Shown here: one piece after another, positions 45,593-55,222 of the stretch | How the letters are laid out: the number at the start of each line of letters is the position of its first letter | How positions within the stretch are numbered: position 1 is the first letter of the stretch | Source of the DNA: Piliocolobus tephrosceles | Taxonomy: Eukaryota > Chordata > Mammalia > Primates > Cercopithecidae | Direction of reading: 5' to 3' | NCBI RefSeq assembly: GCF_002776525.5 | Contig: NC_045446.1 | Coordinates: forward strand, 69,852,047-69,916,046 | Length of the DNA stretch: 64,000 nt | Notes under the pieces: model-generated | Told to the model about the DNA's origin: nothing | Seen by the model: only the letters and a program-made list of their open reading frames with translations | Databases searched by the model: none | Position numbers and translations under genes: made by a program

Positions 45593-45640
45593 CTCAAGAC
45601 AAAGAGCTTAATTAAGGACAAAAAAAAAAAAAAAAAGCCC

Positions 45641-45788
45641 CTTTATGGATTGCCGGAGCTTAGGAGTTCCGGGCTTCAGTGAACTATGATAGCAAAACTG
45701 CACTCCAGCCTGGGCAACAGAATGAGACCCTGCCTCAGGAAAAAACAAAAAACAAAACAAAACAACAAAACAAAAACAAACAAAAAAA
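45641..45788 (+). mobile_element. Alu 3' fragment (J-like) with target duplication
   Basis: Right-arm Alu text (cttcagtgaactatgatagc, ctccagcctgggcaacagaa) with an A-rich tail. The flanks gcccctttatg (45637-45647) and gcccctatg (45789-45797) look like a target duplication with a small change, so the copy was 5' truncated on insertion. Confidence 0.85.
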
Positions 45789-46822
45789 GCCCCTATGAAA
45801 TGATAAAAGGTCTCATCAAGAAGACATTTAGAACTGACAAAATTAAAGGAACAAATAGATCGTTACAGTAGTAACTGGAGACTTTAACATCCTTCTCTCA
45901 GAAATTAGAAAAAATAAAAGACATAAATGTTCTGAACAAGACTATCAAACACCGTAACCTAATTAATATGTATAGGACACAACAACTAGAAGATACTCAT
46001 TCTTTTCAAGTACATTTGTTCATCAGGGTGATTTATGTTTTGAGCTTCAAATTAAATTTAAGAAATTAAAACAATTAAAAAGGATTAAAAATATATAAAG
46101 TATGTTCCCTGATCTCAATGGAATGAAACTGAAATCAATAATAACAATAAGATACCTTGTAAATCACAATATTTGATAATAAATATACTTCTAAATAATA
46201 CATGGATAAAAGAAATCATGCAGAAAATAAGAAAACACTTTGATCCAAATTCAAATAAAAATACCACATATCAAAATAGAAGGACAGCAATGTTTAGAGA
46301 CTTATTGCTCTGAACAATGACCCCTGATATTACTGTAAGAAGCCACCAAAAGAACACCAAAGTAAATGCAAAATTAGTAGAAAAAAGAAAGTAATAAAAA
46401 TAAGTTTAGAGATAAAGCATATAGAAAATGGCAAATAATTTTTAAAATTAATAAAGCCCAAAGGTGTGTTTTTTGAAGACTCAGAAACTTCGTAAAACTC
46501 TAGCTAGAATGATTAAGGAAAAGGGTGAGAAAATACAACTTATCAATATCAAACATAAAAAGGGAGACTATTATTTTGGATACTATAGACACTTAAATGA
46601 CATTAAAGTAATATTATTAACTTATGTCACATATTCAACAACATATTCAACATATTATTTGAAAAACACTGTTTACCAGAACTGACATAAGAAAAAACAG
46701 AAAATCTGAATAGCCCTATTTCTAATAAGAAATTAAATCATTATCAAATCCTCTTACAAAGAAAACTTCAGGTCTAGAAGGCTTTACTGGTTCTATCAGA
46801 CAACAAAAAAAGAAATAAAATT

Positions 46823-47150
46823 GGCTGGGCACAGCAGCTCACGCCTGTAATCCCAGCACTTTGGGAGGCGGAGGCAGGTGGATCATGAGGTCAGGAGGTT
46901 GAGACCACCCTGGCCAACGTGGTGAAACCCTGTATCTACTAAAATACAAAAAATTAGTTGCGCATGGTGTCATGCGCCTGTAGTCCCAGCTACTTGGGAG
47001 GCTGAGGCAGGGGAATTGCTTGTACCCGGGAGGCGAAGGTTGAAGTGAGCCAGAGGTTGCAGTGGCTTGAATGCAGCCAAGATCAAGCCACTGCATTCCA
47101 GCCTGGTGACAGAGCAAGACTCCATCTTAAATAAATAAATAAATAAAATT
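46823..47150 (+). mobile_element. AluS-like SINE
   Basis: Full-length forward Alu from ggctgggcacagcagctcac to the tail aaataaataaataaataaaa. Within the right arm about 35 bp are duplicated: a gaggcgaaggttgaagtgag and ccagaggttgcagtggcttg pair replaces the single normal stretch. Confidence 0.93.
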
Positions 47151-48124
47151 AAATCTTATCAAATCCTATCAGACATTAAAGAACTGAAACCAATCTTACA
47201 TAATTTCAGAAAATAGAGAAAACTTCCCAACTTGTTTTATGAAGCCAGCATAACCATAATGCCAAAATCTGACAAAATATTAAAAGTAAATAAGGCTAAT
47301 ATCCCTTATGAACGTACATGCAAAAATACCTAAACAGATGAGCAAATTGAATCAATAATAGAAAAAAGGAATAATATACCATAATTATGTAAGTTTTAAT
47401 CCCACCATGGTAAACTTAATTAATGCTATTTGCTGTATTAATATAGAAGAAAAATCAGATAATCATTTCAATAGATGCAGAAAAAGAAATTTACAAAATT
47501 CAAAATCCATTCATGTTAAAAAAAAAAAAGTCCCAGAAAACTAAAAATAGGTGAACATTTCTATAAACTAATAAAGGACTCCACCAGAAAGCCTGTAGCA
47601 ATTATTATACTTAATGGTGAAATACTGAATACTTTTCCTAGGTTGAAAATACTGAATACTCTTTCTAGGTTGTGTTTCCTAGATTGGAAATGAGGAAAAG
47701 ATTCAACAAATAAAAATATTGGAAAGTTAATAAAGTGGATGGAGTAAAACTTTTTCTATCTGTAGCTAATATAATCATTTACATAGAAAATCCATAGGAA
47801 ACTGCAATACATATATTAGACCTAATAAGTAAATTTAGTAAAATAGTAGGGTACAATGTTAACATGCAAAAATCACTAAACATTTATAGCAGTAAATATG
47901 TAAAAAGTTTCATTTACATGTTATAAAACATAAAATATTTTGGAATAAATTTAACAAAGATGTAGAGAAACTTTACACTGAAAGCTATAAAGTGTTATTG
48001 AGAGAAACTAAAATAGATCTGAATAAATGGAGAGATATACCATGTTCAATTTCTTAAGATACCAACTCATCTTAAATTGATCTATAGATTCAATACAATC
48101 CAAGTAAATTCAATATGATAAATC

Positions 48125-48336
48125 CAAGAAAACATTTTTCCCCTAGTATCTCTGACCTGGCCAAACTTCCTTTGCCTGACCTATTGTCTACTACTAGCAG
48201 GTATGAAGTGGGAACTTTCAGTAACTTTATAATCTGGGCCCTGACTAACTTTGCAGCATCATCTCCTGCGACCCCACCCCTACTGTGTACTTCAGGCATG
48301 CCAAACTACAAACAACTCTCTCAAAGTGTCATTATA
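48125..48336 (+). mobile_element. L2 LINE relic
   Basis: L2-like text gcagcatcatctcctgcgac, tgtacttcaggcatgccaaa between the L1M end and the next L1. Diverged; moderate confidence. Confidence 0.5.
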
Positions 48337-48885
48337 TTTCTTTTTGTTTTTCCCTTTTATTTTACATCCAGGGGTATGCAAGTTTGTTACACAGGTAAAT
48401 TTTGTGTCATGGGGGTTTTGTGTACACAGATTATTTCATCACTGAGGTAATCAGCATGGTACCTGTAGGCAGTTTTTGATCCTTCCCTTTCCCTCCTCTG
48501 ACCCTCCAACTTAAATAGGTGTTGGTGTCTGTTGTTCTTTTCTTTGTGTCCATGTATACTCAATGTTTAGCTCTTATTTTATATGAGAGAACATACGGTA
48601 TTTAGTTTACTGTATGTGTTAGTTTGCTTAGGATAATGGCTTCCAGCTCCATCCATGTTGCTACAAAGGACATCATCTCATTCATTTTTATGGCTGCATA
48701 GTATTCCATGATGTATATGTACCACATTTTCTTTATCCAGTCTACCATTGATGGGCATTTAGGTTAATTTCATGTCTTTGCTATTGTGAATAGTGCTGTG
48801 ATGCACAAACGCATGCATGTCTTTATGGTAGAATGATTTAAATTCTTTTGTGTGTATACCAAGAATGCGATCGCTGAGTTGAATG

Positions 48886-48898
48886 GTAATTCAGTTTT
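48886..48898 (+). repeat. Target-site duplication of the L1PA, left
   Basis: The word gtaattcagtttt pairs with gtaattcaatttt at 55039-55051 (one mismatch). On the right it is followed by aa, so the nick site reads TTTT/AA, the L1 endonuclease preference in reverse orientation. Confidence 0.85.
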
Positions 48899-49109
48899 TT
48901 TTTCTTGTTATACTTTAAGTTCTAGGGTACATGTGCACAACGTGCAGGTTTGTTACATATGTATACATGTGCCATGTTGGTGTGCTGCACCCATTAACTC
49001 ATCATTCACATTAGGTATATCTCCTAATGCTATCCCTCCCCCCACACCCTCCCCACAATAGGACCCAGTGTGTGATGATCCCCTTCCTGTGTCCAAGTGA
49101 TCTCATTGT

Positions 49110-52100
49110 TCAATTCCCACCTATGAGTGAGAACATGCGGTATTTGGTTTTCTGTTCTTGTGATAGTTTGCTGAGAATGATGGTTTCCAGTTGCATCCAT
49201 GTCCCTACAAAGGACACAAACTCATCTTTTTTTATGGCTGCATAGTATTCCATGGTGTATATGTGCCACATTTTCTTAATCCAGTCTGTCACTGATGGAC
49301 ATTTGGGTTGATTCCAAGTCTTTGCTATTGTGAATAGTGCCGCAACAAACATACGTGTGCATGTATCTTCAGAGCAGAATGACTTATAATCCTTTGGGTA
49401 TATCCCCAGTAGTGTGATGGCTGAGTCAAATGGTATTTCTAGTTCTAGATCCCTGAGGAATCACTACACTGTTTTCCACAATGATTGAACTAGTTTACAG
49501 TCCCACCAACAGTGTAAAAGTGTTCTTATTTCTCCACATCCTCTCCAGCACCTGTTGTTTCCTGATTTTTTAATGACTGCTATTCTAACTGGTATGAGAT
49601 GGTATCTCATTGTGGTTTTGATTTGCATTTCTCTGATGACAAGTGATGATGAGCATTTTTTCATGTGTCTGTTGGCTGTATGAATGTCTTATTTTGAGAA
49701 GTGTCTGTTCATATGCTTTGCCCACTTTTTGATGGGGTTGTTTGTGTTTTTCTTGTAAATTTGATTGAGTTCTTTATAGGTTCTGGATATTAGCCCTTTG
49801 TCAGATGAGTAGATTGCAAAAATGTTCTCCCATTCTGTAGGTTGCCTGTTCACTCTGATGGTAGTTTCTTTTGCTGTGCAGAAGCTTTTTAGTTTAATTA
49901 GATCCCATTCATCAATTTTGGCTTTTGTTGCTGTTGCTTTTGGTGATTTAGACATGAAGTCCTTGCCCATACCTATGTCCTGAATGGTATTACCTAGGTT
50001 TTCTTCTAGGGTTTTTATGGTGTTAGGTCTAACATTTAAGTCTCTAATCCATCTTGAATTAATTTTTGTATAAGGAGTAAGGAAAGGATCCAGTTTCAGC
50101 TTTCCACTTATGGCTAGCCAATTTTCCCAGCACCATTCATTAAATAGGGAATCCTTTCCCCATTTCTTGTTTGTGTCAGGTTTGTCAAAGATCAGATGGC
50201 TGTAGATGTGTGTTATTATTTCTGAGGGCTCTGTTCTATTCCATTGGTCTATATCTCTGTTTTGGTACCAGTACCATGCTGTTTTCGCTACTGTAGCCTT
50301 GTAGTATAGTTTGAAGTCAGGTAGCATGATGCTTCCAGCTTTGTTCTTTTGGCTTAGGATTGTCTTGGCAATGCGGGGTCTTTTTTGGTTCCATATGAAC
50401 TTTAAAGCAGTTTTTTCCAATTCTGTGAAGAGAGTCATTGGTAGTTTAATGGAGATGGCATTGAATCTATAAATTACCTTAGGCAGTATGGCCATTTTCA
50501 CGATATTGATTCTTCCTATCCATGAGCATGGTATGTTCTTCCATTTGTTTGTGTCCTCTTTTATTTCACTGAGCAGTGGTTTGTAGTTCTCCTTGAAGAG
50601 GTCCTTTACATCCCTTGTAAGTTGGATTCCTAGGTATTTTATTCTCTTTGAAGCTATTGTGAATGGGAACTCATTCATGATTTGGCTCTCTGTTTGTCTG
50701 TTACTGATATATAAGAATGCTTGTGATTTTTGCACATTGATTTTGTATCCTGAGACTTTGCTGAAGTTGCTTATCAGCTTAAGGAGATTTTGGGCTGAGA
50801 TGATGGGGTTTTCTAAATATACAATCACATCATCTGCAAACAGAGACAATTTGACTTCCTCTCTTCCTGCTTGAATATGCTTTATTTCTTTCTCTTGCCT
50901 GATTGCCCTGGCTAGAACTTCAACACTATGTTGAATAGGACTGGTGAGAGAGGGCTTCCCTGTCTTGTGCCAGTTTTCAAAGGGAATGCTTCCAGTTTTT
51001 TGCCCATTCAGTATGATATTGGTTGTGGGTTTGTCGTAAACAGCTCTTATTATTTTGAGCTACGTCCCATCAATACCTAGTTTATTGAGAGTTTTTAGCA
51101 TGAAGGGCTGTTGAATTTTTTCAAAGGCCTTTTCTGCATTCACTGAGATAATCATGTGGTTTTGTCATTGGTTCTATTTATATGATGGATTGCATTTATT
51201 GATTTGTGTATGTTGAACCAACCTTGCATCCCAGGGATGAAGCCCACTTGATCATAGTTGATGAGCTTTGTGATGTGCTGCTGGATTCGTTTTGCCAGTA
51301 TTTTATTGAGGATTTTTGCATCGATGTTCATCAGGGATATTGGTCTAAAATTCTCTTTTTTGTTGTATCTCTGTCAGGCTTTGGTATCAAGATGATGTTG
51401 GCCTCGTAAAATGAGTTAGGGAGGATTCCCTCTTTTTCTATTGATTGGAATAGCTTCGGAAGGAATGGTACCAACTCCTCCTTGTGCCTCTGGTAGAATT
51501 CAGCTGTGAATCCATCTGGTCTTGGACTTGTTTTGGTTGGTAGGCTATTAATTATTGCCTCAATTTCAGAGCCTGCTATTGGTCTATTCAGGGATTCAAC
51601 TTCTTCCTGGTTTAGTCTTGGGAGAGTGTAAGTGTCCAGGAAATTATCCATTTCTTCTAGGTTTTCTAGTTGACTTCCGTAGAGGTGTTTATAGTATTCT
51701 CTGATGGTAGTTTGTATTTCTGTGGGGTTGGTGGTGATATCCCCTTTATCATTTTTTTATTTCATCTATTTGATTCTTCCCTCTTTTCTTCTTTATTAGT
51801 CTTGCTAGCAGTCTGTCAATTTTGTTGATCTTTTCAAAAAACCAGCTCCTGGATTCACTGATTTTTTGGAGGGTTTTTTTGTATCTCTATCTCCTTCAGT
51901 TCTGCTCTGATCTTAGTTATTACTTGCCTTCTGCTAGCTTTTGAATGTGTTTGCTCTTGCTTCTCTAGTTCTTTTAATTGTGATGTTAGGGTGTCAATTT
52001 TAGATCTTTCCTGTTTTCTCTTGTGGGCATTTAGTGCTATAAATTTCCCTCTACACACTGTTTTAAATAAGTCCCAGAGATTCTGGTATGTTGTATCTTT

Positions 52101-52911
52101 GTTCTCATTGGTTTCAAAGAACATCTTTATTTCTGCCTTCATTTTGTTATGTACCCAGTAGTCATTCAGGAGCAGGTTGTTCAGTTTCCATGTAGTTGAG
52201 CGGTTTTGAGTGAGTTTCTGAATCCTGAGTTCTAGTTTGATTGCACTGTGGTCTGTTCTTTTCCATTTGCTGAGGAGTGATTAACTTCCAACTATGTGGT
52301 CAATTTTGGAATAAGTGCGATGTGATGCTGAGAAGAATGTATATTCTGTTGATTTGGGGTGGAGAGTTTTGTAGATGTCTATTAGGTCCACTTGGTGCAG
52401 AGTTGAGTTTAATTCCTCAATATCCTTGTTAACTTTCTGTCTTGTTGATCTGTCTAATGTTGACAGTGGGGTGTTAAAGTCTCCCATTATTATTGTATGG
52501 GAATGTAAGTCTCTTTATAAGTCTCTAAGGATTTGCTTTATGAATCTGGGTGCTCCTGTATTGGGTGTATATATATTTAGGATAGTTAGCTCTTCCTGAT
52601 GAATTGATCCCTTTACCATTATGTAATGCCCTTCTTTGTCTGTTTTGATCTTTGTTGGTTTAAAGTCTGTTTTATCAGTGACTAGGATTGCAACCCCTGC
52701 TTTTTGTTTTCCATTTGCTTGGTAGATCTTCCTCCATCCCTTTTTTTTTGAGCCTATGTGTTTCTCTGCATGTGAGATGGGTCTGCTGAATACAGCAAAC
52801 TGATGGGTCTTGACTCTTTATCCAATTTGCCAGTCTGTGTCTTTTAATTGGACCATTTAGTCCATTTATATTTAAGGTTAATATTGTTATGTGTGAACTT
52901 GATCCTGTCAT
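49110..52911 (-). pseudogene. L1PA ORF2 relic (endonuclease / reverse transcriptase)
   Basis: The frame starts at the ATG at 52911 (MTGSSSHITILTL) and ends at 49110 after FSLIGGN, the usual L1PA ends, for 3802 bp. The first 53 residues carry the endonuclease start NINGL, but the catalytic glutamate of IQETH is glutamine (codon 52783-52785). An A-run expansion near 52741-52749 then shifts the frame. A 386-codon open piece, 49689-50849, holds the reverse transcriptase FADD box (50829-50840) and continues toward the cysteine-rich tail. The pieces together cover most of the protein, but it cannot be made whole from this copy. Confidence 0.93.
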
Positions 52912-52973
52912 TATGATATTAGATGGTTATTTTGCTCATTAGTTGATGCAGTTCTTCCTAGCATTGATGGACT

Positions 52974-53996
52974 TTACATTTTGACATGTTTTTGCAATGA
53001 CTGGTACCTGTTGTTCCTTTCCATGTTTTGTGCTTGCTTCGGGAACTCTTGTAGAGCAGGCCTGGTGGTGACAAAATCTCTCAGCATTTGCTTGTCTGTA
53101 AAGGATTTTATTTCTCTTTCACTTATGAAACTTAGTTTGGCTGGATATGAAATTCTCGGTTGAAAATTCTTTTCTTTAAGAATGTTGAATATTGGCCCCC
53201 ACTGTCTTCTGGCTTGGAGAGTTTCTGTGGAGAGATCTGCTATTAGTCTGATGGACTTCCCTTTGTGTGTAACCTGACCTTTCTCTCTGGCTGCCCTTAA
53301 CAGTTTTTCCTTCATTTCACCTTTGGTGATTCTGACAATTATGTGTCTTGGAGTTGCTCTTCTCGAGGAGTATCTTGTGGCGTTCTCTGTATTTCCTGAA
53401 TTTAAATGTTGGCCCGCCTTACTAGGTTGGGGAAGTTCTCCTGGATGATATCCTACAGAGTGTTTTTCAACTTGGTTCCACTGTCCCCGTCACTTTCAGG
53501 CACACCCATCAGACATAGATTTGGTCTTATCACATAATCCTATATTTTTTGGAGGCTTTGTTCATTTCTTTTTACTCTTTTTTCTCTACACTTCCCTTCT
53601 CGCTTCATTTCATTCATTTGATCTTCAATCGCTGATATTCTTTCCTCCAGTTGATCAAGTCGGTTACTGAAGCTTGTGCATTTGTCACATAGCTCTTGTG
53701 GTATGGTTTTCATCTCTGTCAGTTCTTTTAAGGTCTTCTCTGCATTGATTATTCTAGTTATCCATTCATCCATTCTTTTTTCAAGGTTTTTAGTTTTTTT
53801 TGCGCTGGTTACGTAGTTCCTCCTTTAGCTCTGAGACGTTTGATCCACTGAAGTCTTCTTCTCTCAACTTGTTAAAGTTGTTCTCCATCCAGCTTTGTTC
53901 CATTGCTCATGATGGGCTTCATTCCTCTTCCTCTGGAGGAGGAGATGTGCTCTGATTTTTTGAATTTCCAGCTTTTCTGCACTACTTTTTCCCCAT
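52974..53996 (-). pseudogene. L1PA ORF1 relic (RNA-binding protein)
   Basis: The expected start ATG is at 53994-53996; codon 5 is already a TAG stop (53982-53984). The TAA end is at 52974-52976. Open pieces include 53540-53773, covering part of the coiled coil (LDQLEERISAIEDQMNEMK), and 52974-53315, covering the C-terminal domain (FNILKEKNFQPRISYPAKLS). The length of 1023 bp is normal for the family. Not functional. Confidence 0.92.
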
Positions 53997-55038
53997 CTTT
54001 GTGGTTTTATCTGCCTCTGGTCTTTGATGATGGTGATGTACTCATGGGGCTTTGGTGTGGGTGTCCTTTCTGTTTGTTAGTTTTCCTTCTAACAGTCAGG
54101 ACCCTCAGCTGTAGGTCTGTTGGAGTGTGCTTGAGGTCCACTCAAGACCCTGTTTGCCTGGGTATCAGCAGCAGAGGCTGCAAAAGATAGAGTATTGCTG
54201 AATAGCGAGTGTTGCTGTCTGATTGTTGCTCTGAAACCTTCATCTCAGGGGTGTACCCCACTGTGTGAGGTGTGAGGTGTGAGGTGTGATGTGTCTGTCT
54301 GCACCTAGTGGGGAATGTCTCCCAGTCAAGATACTCAGGGGTCAGGGACCCACTTGAGCAGGCAGTCTGTGTGTTCTCAGATCTCAACCTCCATGCTGGG
54401 TGATCCACTTCTCTCTTCAAAGCTGTCAGACAGGGGCATTTACCTGTGCCAAGGTTTCTGCTGCTTTTTGTTTAGCTGTGCCCTGTCCCCAGAGGAGGAG
54501 TCTACAGAGGCAGGCCGGCCTCCTTGAGCTGCAATCTCCACCCATTTGGAGCTTTCCAGCGGCTTTGTTTACCTTCTTAAGCCTCAGCAATGTCAGGCGC
54601 TCCTCCCCCAGCCTGGCTGCTGCTTTGCAGTTAGATCTCAGACTGCTGTGCTAGCAATGAGGGAGGCTCTCTGGGCACGGGACCCTCTGGGCCAGGTGTG
54701 GGATAAAATCTCCTGGTGTGCCATTTGCTAAGACCCTTGGTAAAGTGCAGTATTAGTGTGGGAGTTACCCAATTTTCCAGGTGTTGTGTGTCTCAATTTC
54801 CATTGGCTAGGAAAAGGAATTCCCTTCCCCCTTGCACTTCCCAGGTGAGGTGATGCCTTATCCTGTTTTAGCTCAAGTTGGTCGGGGCTGCACCCGCACA
54901 CCAGCGCCAACTATCCGACACGCCCCAGTGAGATGAACCCAGTACCTCAGTTGAAAATGCAGAAATCACCCGTCTTCTATGTCGCTCACGCTGGAGGCTG
55001 GAGCTGTTCCTATTTGGCCATCTTGGGCGCGCCCCCCA
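53997..55038 (-). promoter_or_regulatory. L1PA 5' UTR / internal promoter
   Basis: The 5' UTR starts at 55038 in minus orientation. A YY1 core (aagatgg on the minus strand, 55018-55024) lies about 15-21 bases from the 5' end, the conserved position in L1. Downstream are the GC-richer stretches typical of the L1 promoter. Whether it is active or methylated cannot be told from sequence. Confidence 0.8.
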
Positions 55039-55051
55039 GTAATTCAATTTT
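55039..55051 (+). repeat. Target-site duplication of the L1PA, right
   Basis: The word gtaattcaatttt, partner of 48886-48898; continues into the interrupted older L1. Confidence 0.85.
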
Positions 55052-55222
55052 AAGTTCTTTGACCAATAACCACACTACTTTCCACAATGACTGAACTAAT
55101 TTACATTCCCAGCAGTAGTATATAAGTGTTCTCTTTGCTCCACAATGTTGCCAGCATCTGTTTTTTTTTTTTTAATATTTTAATAATGGCCATTCTAACT
55201 GGTGTGAGATGGTATCTCTTGA

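Larger units (their letters stand above)
43081..48120 (+). mobile_element. L1M LINE, ORF1/ORF2 portion, multiply interrupted
   Basis: Sense L1M relic. ORF1-like text (ttcactggatgcacttaaca) starts at 43081. The C-terminal part reads ttcattcaagaatgaaaag near 43890, the ORF2 start region is near 44650-44720, and ORF2 text continues to ttgatctatagattcaatac near 48090. It is interrupted by the inverted L1 piece (43277-43503), an Alu monomer, an LTR-like element (44886-45592), an Alu fragment and an AluS. No long frame survives. Confidence 0.75.
48895..55038 (-). mobile_element. Full-length L1PA LINE, reverse
   Basis: About 6.1 kb with all parts present: A-tail (T-run 48895-48903), 3' UTR (48904-49109), ORF2 relic (49110-52911), inter-ORF spacer, ORF1 relic (52974-53996) and a 5' UTR of about 1.04 kb ending at 55038. 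The 5' end is intact. It inserted into an older reverse L1 with a 13-bp target duplication. Wording agrees with the L1PA lineage that shares the modern 5' UTR type. Stops and frameshifts make it inactive. Exact subfamily (roughly L1PA5-8) needs alignment. Confidence 0.95.
48337..55222 (-). mobile_element. Older L1 (L1PB/old L1PA), reverse, 5' truncated, split by L1PA
   Basis: The two parts, 48337-48893 and 55047-55222, join exactly: gaatggtaattca before the inner L1 continues as attttaagttctttg after it, as in the L1 consensus. The left part holds the 3' UTR (agtttgttacacaggtaaat) and the ORF2 end. The right part runs to tgtgagatggtatctcttga, where L1 similarity stops, so this copy is only about 730 bp long without the insertion. 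Confidence 0.92.

Noticed and set aside
54240..54300. Repeated gtgtgaggt words
   Set aside because: A small tandem repeat inside the L1PA 5' UTR; length variation there is normal for L1 and needs no separate explanation.
53997..55038. Possible CpG island
   Set aside because: The GC-richer text is the L1PA 5' UTR and its CpGs are few; it is not a host gene promoter.
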